Shown here: in pieces, positions 35,891 through 46,892 of the stretch | Position numbering within the stretch: position 1 is the stretch's first letter | Layout of the letters: each line of letters begins with the position of its first letter | DNA from: Prorocentrum cordatum | Taxonomy: Eukaryota > Sar > Dinophyceae > Prorocentrales > Prorocentraceae | Assembly (NCBI GenBank): GCA_963575745.1 | Contig: CAUYUJ010021060.1 | Coordinates: forward strand, 562,245-626,244 | DNA length: 64,000 nt | Direction: 5' to 3' | Position numbers and translations under genes: made by a program | Notes under the pieces: generated by a model | What the model was told of the DNA's origin: nothing | What the model saw: only the letters and a program-made list of their open reading frames with translations | The model's database searches: none

Positions 35891-37130
35891 CTGATGATGA
35901 TGATGATGATTCTGATGTTGATGCTGATGATGATGAGGATGATGACAGTGATGATGCTGCTGCTGCTGATGATGATTATTATGTTTCTGATGCTGACGAT
36001 GCTGATGGTGATGATGATGAGGATGATAAGGATGAGCATGATGATGAGGACGATGGTGAGAATGAGGACGGGGATGAGGATGATGATGGTGATGACGGTG
36101 ATGATGGTGATGATGATGGTGATGATGATGATGCTTATGATGTTGATGCTGCTGATGATGAGGATGCTGACAGTGAATATGATGATGCTGCTGCTGATGA
36201 TGATTATGTTTCTGATGCTGACGATGCTGATGGTGATGATGATGAGGATGACAAGGATGAGCATGATGATGAGGACGATGGTGAACATGAGGACGGGGAT
36301 GAGGATGATGATGGTGATGATGGTGATGATGGTGATGATGGTGATGATGGTGATGATACTGGTGACGATGACGAGGAGGACGATGGTGAGAATGAGGATG
36401 AGGATGAGGATGAGAAAGAGGAAGAGGATAGATATGATGATAGTGGTGATGATGATGAGGAGGAGGTTGATGATGCTGCTGATGATGAAGATGATGATTC
36501 TGATGAGGATGATTTTGATGATCATTATGACGATTATGATGGTAATGGCGATGATGCTGCTGGGGATGATGTTGCTGGTGGTTATGGTGGTGGTTATGGT
36601 GATTCCGTTGATGATGATGCTGACTCTGAAGGTGATAAAAATGATGAGAATGATGCTTCTGCTGTTGATAATGGTGCGGGTGAGGCTGACGATGATGATG
36701 CTGAGGAGGATGATGACGATGACGATGACGATGGCCATGGTGATGGTGATGATGGTGCTGATGATGCTGGTAATGCTGCTGGTGAGGGTTATTACGATGA
36801 AGATGCTTATGATGCTGATTATGATTACGATGCTGTTGCTGACACTGATGTTTGTGATGGTGATGATGATGGTGATGATGACAATGCTGCTGATTATGAT
36901 TCTGATGCTGATGGTGAGGCTGATGCTGCTGCTGCTGGTGTTGATGATGCTGAGTATGCTGATGCTGATGTTGTTGATGATGATGTTGATGATGATGCTG
37001 ATGCCGATGCTGACGTTGCTGGAAGTTGTTGCTGATAATGATGCTGTGATGATGATGCTGATGATGATGGTGCGTTGGAGGAGGAGGAGGAGGAGGAGGA
37101 GGAGGAGGAGGAGGAGGAGGTGCAGGAGGA
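35780..37130. repeat. Long GAT array ending in GGA
   Basis: About 1.3 kb of GAT triplets with GCT, GAG, GGT and GTT variants, then 15 or so GGA triplets at 37078-37122. A ~215-base block (around 35955-36135 and again around 36165-36345) is duplicated within it. The long Met-rich, Ile/Ser-rich and His/Gln-rich frames are translations of the array. Confidence 0.95.
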
Positions 37131-37282
37131 CGAGTAGCAGGAACATCCGTAGCCAAGCATGGCTCAAGCCGCTCTGGTTTGAGCAGCGGCCAGGCACAGG
37201 GCCTGTAGGCACCGCTTCCAGAGAGCCGCCACAGGCTCACCCAGCGGGAGGATTTCTCCCTTCGCCCTTTGTGCTTACAGTC

Positions 37283-37537
37283 ATGGCGCATAAGGAGGGC
37301 TGGTTGAAGGATGGCAGCGTCTCAGGCAAGCATTCCAGCAGCACGCGCAGCGGTTGGCATGACAAGATGGGCGCGAACTGGAAGTTCATATGCGGGTGTG
37401 CAAACATACGCCAGAATGGAGCTGGCGCAAACACTGCGGAGTGCCGCGATCATCCGGCGAGGTGCACGCGTACGAGTCCGCTGGTGGTCCCTACTCCCAG
37501 GGTGTGCATCCCCCTCCTGGCCTTCCTGCTCCTTTAG
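37283..37537 (+). CDS. LINE ORF1 N-terminus with Cys motif
   Basis: From the ATG at 37283 the frame reads as mixed protein with a Cys/His-containing stretch, WKFICGCANIRQNGAGANT, then AECRDHPARC, reminiscent of the Trp-Cys zinc motif found at the start of similar ORF1 proteins. It merges upstream with the Met-rich translation of the GAT array, so the ATG is my choice of start. Continuity with the next frame needs a one-base shift at about 37480. Confidence 0.4.
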   Translation: MAHKEGWLKDGSVSGKHSSSTRSGWHDKMGANWKFICGCANIRQNGAGANTAECRDHPARCTRTSPLVVPTPRVCIPLLAFLLL

Positions 37538-38247
37538 CTGTGGGCGCTCATGCTGATGTCGGAGGCCGCGGCGGCCACGACTTCAGGAACCTCACAGATG
37601 GCGAGCTGCAGAGTATGGAGTCGTTGGGACAGAAGACGAGCAATACCCAGCTCATTTTTGCTTGTGGACAGGGGGGATCCCGCCGCATGCAACCAGACAG
37701 AGCGGCCCCTGATGTGGCAGGCGAGGCGCATGCCAAGGTACGGCGCGTGGATAAGCAGCTTCTTGATGCGACTACCAAGCTCGAATATATCACCAAGCAG
37801 AGGGATGAACAACAGCCATTGGTGGCGGACCTTGTCGCAAAGGTGGAGGCCGCGACGGCGGACTACGAGGGCGCCGTGGCTCCACTGCATGCTCAGACGC
37901 TTGGAGATAAGGTGTTGCATCAGCAGGCGGCACAGTTGTGCATCAAGGATATCTTGGACGGGAACATCCAAGACATTTCCGTTGAAGATGAGAGTCTCTT
38001 CGGGCTGGCCGACGTGCAGGAGATGGACGCGTCCGACAAGAGCCAGCTCCTGGATCGCATGTGCTTGTTCGCAGAAGGCCTCACATCAGTCACGGAGAAC
38101 CTTTTCAGTTCGGTGCGGCGGATGGCTGAGTCCGTAGTGGCGCAGCACCAGGAGGGTCCGGAGAAAGAAGCAGCGCAAGGGCGAGGGCGCAGATTCTGGC
38201 GACGCGCCTCCTGCCCAGGCCCCTGCGACGGAGGCTGCAGCTTCTGA
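37390..38247 (+). CDS. LINE ORF1 coiled-coil region
   Basis: Residues from about 65 (RNLTDGELQSMESLG) to 260 form a long helical, charged region with heptad-like spacing (KVRRVDKQLLDATTKLEYI, EQQPLVADLVAKVEAATAD), as in the coiled-coil linkers of dinoflagellate LINE ORF1 proteins that mediate self-association. The first 40 residues are likely out of phase. The C-terminus is basic (EKEAAQGRGRRFWRR) and ends in TGA. Endonuclease-like sequence follows about 400 bases downstream. Confidence 0.5.
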   Translation: MRVCKHTPEWSWRKHCGVPRSSGEVHAYESAGGPYSQGVHPPPGLPAPLAVGAHADVGGRGGHDFRNLTDGELQSMESLGQKTSNTQLIFACGQGGSRRMQPDRAAPDVAGEAHAKVRRVDKQLLDATTKLEYITKQRDEQQPLVADLVAKVEAATADYEGAVAPLHAQTLGDKVLHQQAAQLCIKDILDGNIQDISVEDESLFGLADVQEMDASDKSQLLDRMCLFAEGLTSVTENLFSSVRRMAESVVAQHQEGPEKEAAQGRGRRFWRRASCPGPCDGGCSF

Positions 38248-38639
38248 GGCGGCAGGTGCATCGAGCCCATCTGATCAGGCTTCTGACCCACTTGCGCGTG
38301 CCGAGGCAGCCCTTGGCAACGGGGTTGAGCCACCGCAGCGGTCCTAGTTCCTCTGGCTGCCGATCGGCCTGTAGCGATGTCCCAGCTCTGGGCAGGTCGA
38401 CCGCCCTTGGGGTGGCGACGTGCGGCCCGGTTGGGCCTTGCGATAGTATCAAAGGTCCCCCCCAGTACCACCGACCAACCCGTTGAGCCGTAAGGGTGCC
38501 ACCCGACGACCCGTTGAGCCGTAAGGGACCCATCCCGTAAAGGGGGTATGGGGCCTGTCAGACTCCCTTTCCTCCTGCGTCCTCTACCCCGCTTCCGCCT
38601 CCTTCCTTTTCCCCACCTAGGCGGCAGGCCGTGAAGCAG

Positions 38640-39615
38640 TGAAGCGTATACAGGAGATTGTGATCGAATCTGCGAAGTCTTCAGGTTGGGGTCCTCTTTT
38701 TCGTTTTTTGCTGAGGAGCCCCGTGCCGATGTAGTCCTGCTTCAAGAGATCGGCCGAGCTCCCTTCCAGACTACAAAGGCTGAGCCAAAGTTGGGGCCCT
38801 TGGGCTGGCAGACCAGTCTCAAGGCGTCTGAGATCACCCAGGACGGCGGGCTTTCGAGTGGAGTTGGTGTCGGATGTCGTCGTTCGTTCGGTATAAGCCT
38901 GCTGCCTGGGTCTTGGTTCCATTGTTTTCCAGCTCCTGTAGGATGAACATATGCTGGGTCAACGCGTATTTTCTTGGAGGTTTCTTGGCTGTTTCACTGT
39001 GCATTCCGACGGGGGGCGAGGCTCTCGGGCCCGAGGGGTCCCATCTTCTAGCCAGGCGCTGGGTGAGCTGTTACACGAGTGGAGTATGCCGTACATCGTA
39101 GGCGAAGACTGGAACTGCACTCCTCCCACGACATGTGAGTGCGGTTGGGTTACTCGTCTGCGTGCTACTATACGCGCCCCGTCTCTACCTGCGTGCAGGT
39201 GTGGAGAGTTTGGGATGTCCTTGATTTCTTCCTGGTAGCGCCTGGCATTGTTAGTTCTGTCGTCAGCGTCCGCCGCAGCAGAGCTTCAACGCTGAAGCCG
39301 CATTCGGCGGTCCAGCTGGTCATGCATCACAAGGCTGTCTTGCCTTGGGTGTTGGCCCTGGGCAGCCCCAAGATTTTCTCTCGAGACCGAGCTGATGTAC
39401 CTCATGGGCCACCTTCGGAACCAGTGGGGTGGGGTACCTTGGCTAAGAGATTCGAGGGCGCTGCGGACCCCCAGCGCCTCCAGCTCTTCTTCTCAGAGTT
39501 CTTGGGCCTCTGCGAGGGCGAAATGTGCAAGGTCTTCTGCTTAGACCAGGAACTCGGGGAGAAATGCAGGGGTAGGTCCCAGGGCCCTAAGATCCAGGGT
39601 GTTCCTGTCCTCTAA
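38640..39615 (+). pseudogene. Decayed LINE endonuclease (APE type) and linker
   Basis: Three phases together give endonuclease blocks in order: SGWGPLFRFL; EPRADVVLLQEIGRAPF (the Gln-Glu metal-binding motif); SSGVGVGCRRSF; MPYIVGEDWNCTPP (G-D-x-N motif with Asp changed to Glu); LDFFLVAPG (the D-Y/F motif); and HSAVQLVMHH at the final Ser/His block. Residues after 39300 (RLQLFFSEFLGLCEG ... CRGRSQGPK) match the spacer before RT. Frame shifts at about 38950 and 39150 and the Asp-to-Glu change show that it is not functional. Confidence 0.55.
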
Positions 39616-39779
39616 ACCACTGGTGGTCCTTATCCTGTGGGTTGTGCTCTGGCTCAGGGGTGGCGTTCCCTCAGCATTTGGGTGGCAGAGATACGTTATG
39701 TTAAATCTAACCGGGTGTCTTGGCTTGGTTTCGATAGTTAGTGTATTATGAACAAGGTTGTCCGAGGCCCCCCTCCCTT

Positions 39780-39965
39780 CAGGGATAACCGGGAGTGGAT
39801 CGCCGAACGTCCTTCTCGCACTGTGCTCCAGGACTCTTGGAGGCATCGTGGGCCGTGTTGTGGCCATCTGCGGCGCCTTTGGGGCCATCTTGGACAGCTT
39901 TCCAAGCATTTGGGGCCATCTGGTGTTCTTTGGTTGCCTGCATCGGCCGTCTTGGGACCTCGGGA
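39780..39965. repeat. TCTTGGG-rich degenerate repeat, copy 3
   Basis: ACTCTTGGAGG, GCCATCTTGGAC, GTCTTGGGACC and similar segments recur irregularly. No gene is recognised from 39621 to 40270. Confidence 0.4.
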
Positions 39966-40269
39966 TGCGTAGCCGTCGTATTTGGGGAGGGATCGTTACA
40001 TCGGGAGCGCAGACCCATTGCTTTGTTATGAGGGGTCGTGGCCTCGTGAGCGAGGGGGGCCACGCACGGGGGGACCCATCATAAGGATGCAGTCGCCCTA
40101 CCAGGCGACCCTTGGCATGTTAGCACTCTTCAACATTCCAGGGGGCACGGTGGCGGAGAAGTCCTCGATGCGACAAGCGCGCCTTCGCAAGCAAAGGGGG
40201 CGGCGGATCTAGTGGCCTTGATCTAGTGGCCTTCGGCCCGGCCCGCCGCCGTGTTTGGGTTGTGGATCA

Positions 40270-40610
40270 CAGGCCTCTTAGATGTCTCTTCGAGTCTCTG
40301 GTGGGGCCTCTTGGGAAGCCTTTGGGAAGCCTGGGCTTCTTGGGAATCTCCTGGGGGCCTCTCTTGGGGCGTCTTTTGGGGGTCCTCTGGGGGGCCTCTG
40401 GGGGGCCTCTGGGGGTCCTGTGGGGGGCCTCTGCGCAACATACGGGTCTCTTGGGTCTGCTGGCGGTCTCGACGGTCACTTTGGGGGAAGGGTTCACATG
40501 TCAGTTCGTGTTCCCGCCTTTGGCCCCACTTGAGGCGCGTCTTGGGGGCCTGTTGGGCCCTCTTGGGGGGCCTGCTCTGCCGTCTCGGGCGCTCTTAAGC
40601 ACCTGAGGCG
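40270..40610. repeat. TCTTGGG-rich degenerate repeat, copy 4
   Basis: CCTCTTGGG, CCTCTGGGGGG and TTTGGG units recur with 10-14 base spacing and give the Gly/Trp/Leu-rich (plus) and Pro/Arg-rich (minus) frames. Confidence 0.6.
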
Positions 40611-40907
40611 TTTCAGCGAATCTGGATCAGGCCAGCCCCAGGGCCTTCGAGAAGGCCCAATAGGCGCCCAAGAAGGCTGCAGGACGGTGTCCAGGACCAT
40701 CTTGGGCCATGCTGCAAGTATGCAATCCCAACCGAGCTCCCGAGGCCTCCAGAAAAGTCACGTGAGCCGCCCTGGAAGCGCCCGAGAGCGTCTGAGAGCG
40801 CCTGTGGATCCTGGCCTTGGGCCCCTTGGAGAGGAGTCGGAGTCTTCGATATTGAGAACTCGAAAGGAAGTGAGGACACTCCGCTCAGTGCCTGCGGGAC
40901 GGTGGCG

Positions 40908-40927
40908 GATATGATCAATATGATGAC

Positions 40928-40991
<64 letters not shown>

Positions 40992-41215
40992 CTGGTGATG
41001 ATGATGATGATGATGATGCTGATGCTGATGATGATGCTGATGATGATGATGCTGATGCTGATGCTGATGCTGATGATGATGATGATGATGATGATGCTGA
41101 TCATGCTGATGGTGATGGTGATGGTGATGGTGATGGTGACGGTGACGGTGATGGTGATTATGCTGATGACGGATGATGCTGATTATGATGGCGTTGCTGA
41201 TGGTGATGATGATGA
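40908..41215. repeat. GAT trinucleotide array
   Basis: GAT/GCT/GGT triplets on the plus strand, nearly pure at 40925-40990. Confidence 0.95.
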
Positions 41216-41219
41216 CAGG

Positions 41220-41463
41220 ATGTAATATTAGATGATGGTGCTGATGCTGATGACGCTGATCGGATGTACTATTTTATGTTGGTGGTGATGGTAATGGTGA
41301 TGATGATGGTTATGAACATGGTGATGACGATGATGGTGATGAGGGTGGTGGTCATGATGATGACGGTGCTGCTGATGATGGTGATGATGGTGATGATGGT
41401 GGTGAGGATGAAGGCGATGATGACGTGCGGCCGCGAGAACCATATTGGGATACAATGTGATGG

Positions 41464-41510
<47 letters not shown>

Positions 41511-41547
41511 CTGATGCTGATGCTGATGCTGCTGATGATGATGATGC

Positions 41548-41582
<35 letters not shown>

Positions 41583-41745
41583 CTGATGATGATGATGATG
41601 ATACATGGCGCAAGCGACGAGAGACTATATGCATGACACAAGTAACAGGATACTGGATCATGATGATGGTGAGGAGGAGGAGGAGGAGCAGGAGGGGGAG
41701 GAGCAGGAGGAGGAGGTGGGGAATGATGAGGAGTGGTAGGAGGAG
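41220..41745. repeat. GAT array followed by GGA
   Basis: Interrupted GAT/GGT triplets up to 41430, a purer GAT/GCT run at 41458-41602, and GGA/GCA triplets at 41668-41715. Confidence 0.9.
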
Positions 41746-41749
41746 AAGG

Positions 41750-44365
41750 AGGTCGTCGGAGTCTCCGAAGCAGGCTGCCTAGCTGCACTCCTCGCTCCTA
41801 CCCGCCACCGCGCGCTTGCGCGGACAGCGTGCCGAGGACAGCTGTTCCGATGAGAGGCGGCCTGGCGAGGTGTGGTGACGGAAGCGCTGCTTGCACCAGG
41901 ATCGCCGGGACCGCGCCTCTGTCCAGGGTGCAAGCAAGACGCTGAAATACGCGGCAGTCTGTGTTCAGAGGGGGTTGCTGTTCCTTAGGTCCTTTCATGG
42001 TTGTTCCTCTGGCGCTTTTCGTGCACCCAGACGCAGTCTGAGCGGGGACTGTTTTTTGTTCCCCTTATAGCGTCCCTGTGTTGTAGTAGCTGGACTAGAT
42101 GTCACCCCTCTGTCTTGCACCCCCCTCTGCATAGGGTGCCCCGTCCCTGTCTTAGGGTGTCGTCAGGAGGGCCCATCGCTCAGTGTGCTCCCCCCAGCTC
42201 CTGGGCCTTCCGGAAGCCCCAAGGGTCCCTTCTGAGCACCGTCTGTTGCAGTCTGGGGCCACCAGGGCCTTCCCGGCAGCCAGGGGACACCTTGGGCCAG
42301 GATCTATCGTTCCCCCGTCTTTCTCCAGGAGGAAAAATCACACAGACACTTATATACGTCGATTCCCAGGAACATGAAGAGGACCATCCCAAATAATAGG
42401 GAAACATATTGGGAATCCTGGGTGTTGTGCCTATTTATTTGTGTCGGGCCCGTAGTGTCCGTCTCCCCTCGGTATGCTCCCCTTCTCATCACGCAGGCGA
42501 CCAGCACGAGCCAGATGCCGTTCAAGCGACGACAGCAGTGGCAAAGATCGCAAGACGTAGATACACTCCTGGATAGTAACAGACGAGAGGAAAGTGAGGG
42601 AGGGAAGAGGGAGGGGGTGGAGGGATGGAGGGAGCTGAGGAGGGGGACGAGAGGGGATGGATACAGAGGGAATAATGGGGTAGAACATCCCCTTATCGCG
42701 ACTGACGAGCATGACGGTCAAGCATATGGTGCCCTCGGGGCGTTCGTGGGTAAATTGTTCACTTGACGCACTCGTTGGCTTGCGCCCTCGCCTTGTTCGT
42801 CCGCTCTCTTGGTCGCATGCTTCCTTCTTCACGTATGCTCGCGTGCGTGCCGCATTGTGCCTGCCTTTTGCATGGTTCAGGTGGTGCCGTGGACAGGTCG
42901 CTTCGGCGTGCTGGGCAAGCATGGCGGCTTTCTGCCACGGGAGTAGCATCCCTGATACGGGCTTTCGTGGAGGGGGCTGGAGGAAGGATGAGGAGGATGA
43001 GCAGCAGTAGCGGAAGCAGCAGCGTGAGCCATTAGCCAGAGCAGGAGCAAGGGCAGACGAGAGGGTCTGTCCTGTCGGCTGCACCTGGTCAAGAGCTCAG
43101 GAAGACAGCCAGTTGCACTACAGGTGTGGCTTTCTGACCATTACTGCCGTGTTGCCCGTGAGAATCCAGACGGAGGCAGGTGGATCCATGTTTGGAGGAG
43201 TGGAGCAGGCGAATCGAGTCGCCCACCTGCTTTGGTTTCGTATGCCTGGTATAGTGGGCACGTCAGCAGTAGGTCATGCTTCGGAGCAGCTGCAGCTTGA
43301 AGGTCACTCACGTCCACCTCAACCTATGTAACATCTCATGTCAGGAGTACAGCCCAAAATTATCAGCGGCCGTTCCCCCTTGACCCACTGTACTCTACCA
43401 TGGGATGGCACGAGTGCGGCGAGGACCGAGGACGGTTGTGGATGCGCTGCGACGGCGACGGGCGTGTATGGACGTCGTACAACATTGTAGAACAATTACG
43501 TGACCGCAAAAATGTGGAGTAACAAGACATTGTGTTGGACAAGGCAAACCGCATCAAACTTACACCTTACTTTTCAAACAAACTGACATACCAGCCTTTT
43601 CTCTCAAGTCAGACCGCATACTCCCTTTATCCTTTTCTGTAAGATCCTCGCCGGTGCCATTGTCCTCTTATCCCCCTGCTTGACCGTCACAAGCTGGGTC
43701 GTTTTCGGGACACTCTTGGACCGCGTCGTTCTGTCACTCAGTGCAACTAAAGGAAGATGAGGAATGTATGGGCTACGCGGGGGAAGTGAATTGGGAATCG
43801 GGAGCAGGAAGGAGCAGCCGAAGGGTGAGAGGAGCGTGATAGTCAGGGAGAGGGAAGTGAAGGGGTTAGGACACTCCAAGCTGGCCGCTGTGGGTCAAGG
43901 GGGTGTTCGATGGATTCAGGCGGACGGCTCTGAAGGGCAATCCTGCTCGTCCACTCCTTCATCCCACTCCTTCAACAACTCCTCTTCCTTCCTTCGCCCT
44001 CTCCCTCCTCGTGCCCATCCTTGTCCTCCGCCCTCCTTCTTCCCTCCTTCCTGCCTCTGGCCTCTGTCATCGTTCCTTCTTGCTCCTTCCTTCATCCCTC
44101 CCCCCTCCTCTCTCCTTCTTCTTCTTCTTCTATCCTCCCTACTGTCTCCTCCGTCCTTTCTCCCTCCTTCCTTTCATTGTGCTTCTCACCCCTCGCACTT
44201 TTACTCCCTCATCCTCCCTCTTGCATCCTCGTCGTCAGGACTGCAAACTATACGAGGGGCCTGCAGGCAGAACCGCAAAGGGCTTGCCAGTAGAGCCGTT
44301 CGTTCTCGGCGACGGACACTTCGCGACCGCGCCGCATTGCGGTCTTAGGTTGGGGCCCCCTCGGG
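41750..44365. other. No recognisable gene over 2.6 kb
   Basis: Mixed sequence with purine-rich (42590-42660) and pyrimidine-rich (43930-44230) patches. Frames of up to 217 codons on either strand show no recognisable motif or balanced composition. If the amine oxidase gene is real, this is intron, and a missing middle exon could lie here. Confidence 0.3.
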
Positions 44366-44441
44366 GAGGAGGAGCAAGAGGAGGAGGGGGTAGGAGGACG
44401 GGGGTTAGGAGGAGGAGGAGGAGGAGGAGGAGGAGGAGGGC
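44366..44441. repeat. GGA microsatellite
   Basis: Interrupted GGA triplets, pure at 44408-44438. Confidence 0.9.
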
Positions 44442-44639
44442 ATTGCTTCTGGGGACCTGTGAGGGCCTCTGGGGACCTCCAGAGGCCTTCGAGGATCCCC
44501 GCATACCTCCAGAGGGGCGGAGGATGAGGATACACAAATACGATCGAGCCAGGAACACTAGTTTCTCGCTGATATTATCCAGCTGCCTCCGGCAATTGCG
44601 CCACCGTGCCAGCGCAGCATTCTGGGTGGCAGCTGCCCG

Positions 44640-44995
44640 AGAAGGCACAGGGGGCCTGCTGGGGGCCTCTTTGGGCAGAAGGCTCGAAGTCTGGGTTCGT
44701 GCTCCCGCTCTTGGGCTCTTCTCAGGGACCGTCTCGGAGCCTTCTTGCGGGCCGTCTTGGGGCCCTCTTGGGAGCCTCTTGGGCCGTCTTGGGGCAGTCC
44801 TGGTTGCCTCTTGGGTCGTCTTGGGACGTCGGAAGCTCGAAAGGCGAGAACCCGAACAACAGTTGTTTCTGCTGCTCGAGGCCCTCCTGGGAAGGCTCTT
44901 GTGTCTCTCTTGGGACGCCTCAGCGGCTCCCGTCTTGGAGCGATATCGGGCCGTTTTGGAGGCATCTGGGCCACGGGAGCGCGAGTATATCGCAT
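44640..44995. repeat. TCTTGGG-rich degenerate repeat, copy 5
   Basis: GTCTTGGGGC, CCTCTTGGGAG and GTCTCGGAGC units recur at about 12-base spacing. Leu/Gly/Trp-rich frames (WGPLGSLLGRLG) are its translation. Confidence 0.6.
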
Positions 44996-45235
44996 TTTGA
45001 GAAGGGGTATCGCCTCGAGAAGGGGGGCGGTGCGCGCAACGAAGTGCGACCGGGAAAAGGTGGGTGCCCTTAGACAGTTACAGAAACCCGACGAGGCAGA
45101 CGTTGGCATTCTTCCACGCCGCAACGTGCACACCCAGAACGAAACAATCTACAGCGCGAGGCCGCATACATTCGTCTTCATACTGAGATCTCTTGGCCCT
45201 AGTCCCCAGTCCGTTTGCATCATGCTTGTTCATAT

Positions 45236-45284
45236 CTTTCTCTCTTTCTCTGTGTCTCCGTCTCTGTCTGTCGGTTTGCCTGCC

Positions 45285-45343
<59 letters not shown>

Positions 45344-45540
45344 CTGTGCGTCCGTCTGTCTGTCTGTCTGTCTGTCTGTCTCCCTCTGTCTCTCTCTTTC
45401 CCTCTCCCTCTCCCTCCACCATCCTCTCCTTCTCCCTCTTCCTCTCCCTCTCCCTCTGTCTCTGTCTCTCTCACACCCTCTTTTTCTGTTCGTCCTTTTT
45501 GTTTATATCTCTCTACATCTCTCTGGCTCTCTCTATACAC
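45236..45540. repeat. CTGT / CCGT tetranucleotide array followed by a CTCTC tract
   Basis: TCTG/TCCG units run from about 45262 to 45385, then CTCCCTCTC pyrimidine repeat to about 45535. The pyrimidine tract lies directly before the amine oxidase C-terminal exon and could serve as an acceptor polypyrimidine stretch. Confidence 0.9.
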
Positions 45541-45553
45541 ACGTATTTATGAG

Positions 45554-46522
45554 ACCGCCAACCAGGAGATCATAGACCAGACTCAGCTGGGCGCCATGCA
45601 GAAGTCAGGCGAAGCCTCTGACGCGGGGTCTGGGGGCGGAGACGCGGGCGACTTCTGCGGCTTCGTCAACGGCCGGGCTAAGGACTCGCAGCTCTATGTG
45701 GGGGTGTCGTCGATGGCCTCGGTCTGCGCGGGCATCTGCCAGCTGGCCGGCGTCGACGTGCTCTCGCGCACCCGGGTGGCCGACGTGCAGTTCCAGTCCG
45801 CCAGCAAGTCCTGGGACCTCGCGTGCCAGAGCGAGGGCGGCGACGGTGGCGCGGACCCGCACATGTTTGGCTTCGACGCTGTGGTGTTTGCCGTTCACAA
45901 CCCCGCGTTCGGGGCCGCAGCAGTGCAGCGACTCGCCGCGGAGGCGCGCGACGAGGAGATCCGGGCGCGGCTGTCGAGGCTCGCCGCGGCGCTGCAGGAC
46001 CTGCGCGACACGCAGAAGGGCCCGCTGCTGCCGCTCAGAGCGCGGTTCCCAGCTGGGTCGCTGTCCGCGCAGGTCCCGTTCGATGCGGCGACGTGCCCCA
46101 CGTCTCCGGACATACAGTTCATCTGCAGACACGGCTCGCTCCCCCCCGGCGACGCCACGGGTGAGGAGATGTGGACGGCGGTGCCGACGACGCGCCTCTC
46201 CCGCGAGCTGCTGCAGCGGGGCCTGGACGAGCGGGGGCAGTGCGAGGAGCTGCACCAGCGCCTCTCCGGGCTGCTGGGGTCCTTCTTCCGAGACGGCGGC
46301 GGCGGCATGCCAGCGCCGACCCGCTTGTCTGTGAAGAGGTGGGGTGCCGGGCTCACCCTGAGGCCCCTGGGCCTCAGGGAGCCCTGCGTCGGCCTGGAGC
46401 CGTGGCGGCTGGGCATCTGCGGCGACTTTCTGCAGGCGGCGCCCGGCGGGGGGCCCCTGGAGGCGGCGGCTCTGAGCGGCTACCAGATGGGCGACCGCGT
46501 TGCGAGCTGGTTCGCCGCTTGA
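45554..46522 (+). CDS. C-terminal half of an FAD/NAD-dependent amine oxidase (renalase-like)
   Basis: About 320 residues of well-mixed protein ending in TGA. Near the start YVGVSSMASVCAGICQLAGV matches the helix-turn segment after the substrate loop of renalase-like flavin amine oxidases, followed by the middle sheet (FDAVVFAVHNPAF). The C-terminus RLGICGDFLQAAPGGGPLEA with ALSGYQMGDRVASW is the second FAD-binding motif (G-D ... E-x-A-x-x-S-G). The N-terminal Rossmann motif is absent here and is probably the exon at 34930-35009. The 5' boundary is not fixed: several AG dinucleotides occur at 45552-45610. GC-rich third positions contrast with the repeat-rich flanks and support real coding. Expected activity is oxidation of an amine or reduced nicotinamide isomer; the substrate is unknown. 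Confidence 0.75.
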   Translation, partial: TANQEIIDQTQLGAMQKSGEASDAGSGGGDAGDFCGFVNGRAKDSQLYVGVSSMASVCAGICQLAGVDVLSRTRVADVQFQSASKSWDLACQSEGGDGGADPHMFGFDAVVFAVHNPAFGAAAVQRLAAEARDEEIRARLSRLAAALQDLRDTQKGPLLPLRARFPAGSLSAQVPFDAATCPTSPDIQFICRHGSLPPGDATGEEMWTAVPTTRLSRELLQRGLDERGQCEELHQRLSGLLGSFFRDGGGGMPAPTRLSVKRWGAGLTLRPLGLREPCVGLEPWRLGICGDFLQAAPGGGPLEAAALSGYQMGDRVASWFAA

Positions 46523-46627
46523 TGCCAAAGGGGCCAGGCGGGAAGAGTAGGGGGAGGAGGTGGAGAGGAGGACGAACTGTCTGATGCCGCATGCAAGTCG
46601 CTGTTCTGTGCAGCGCAAGCTGGAGGA

Positions 46628-46850
46628 GGCGTAGGAGGAGGAGGCGTAGGAGGAGGAGGAGGAGGAGGAGGAGGAGGAGGAGGAGAGGAGGAGGAGGAGG
46701 AGGAGGAGGAGGAGGAGGAGGAGGAGGAGGAGGAGGAGGAGGCGGAGGAGGAGGAGGAGGAGGAGGAGGAGGAGGAGGGGGAGGAGCAGGAGGAGGAGGA
46801 GGAGGAGGAGGAGGAGGAGGAGGAGGAGGAGGAGGAGGAGGATGGAGGAG
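46628..46850. repeat. GGA trinucleotide array
   Basis: About 220 bases of GGA with a few GTA/GCG interruptions on the plus strand, starting 110 bases after the amine oxidase stop codon. Confidence 0.95.
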
Positions 46851-46892
46851 GCGATATACAAATGAAGAAGATAAGGTGAACTCGTAAGAGGA

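Larger units (their letters stand above)
37283..39620 (+). mobile_element. LINE fragment: ORF1 and endonuclease, no reverse transcriptase
   Basis: A plus-strand series of frames follows the order of a dinoflagellate APE-type LINE: a Cys-rich N-terminus, a coiled-coil ORF1 (to 38247), then endonuclease blocks (38640-39300) and an endonuclease-RT linker (to 39615). It stops before any RT motif. Frame shifts and stops between blocks show decay. LINE copies normally lose their 5' end, so a copy that keeps the 5' part and lacks RT points to later deletion or rearrangement. Confidence 0.6.

Noticed and set aside
35626-37291. Minus-strand Ile/Ser-rich and His/Gln-rich frames of more than 500 residues
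   Set aside because: These are the reverse-strand readings of the GAT array at 35.8-37.1 kb, with no start context or domain.
43113-43331. Possible middle exon of the amine oxidase (AGGSMFGGVEQANRV)
   Set aside because: Glycines resemble a GGR-type motif, but the following conserved aromatic and Gln-Phe segment is absent and there are no convincing splice borders.
45262-45385. CTGT repeat considered as telomeric or CRISPR-like
   Set aside because: It is a simple tetranucleotide microsatellite with CCGT variants; there are no spacers and it does not match the TTTAGGG telomere type of algae.
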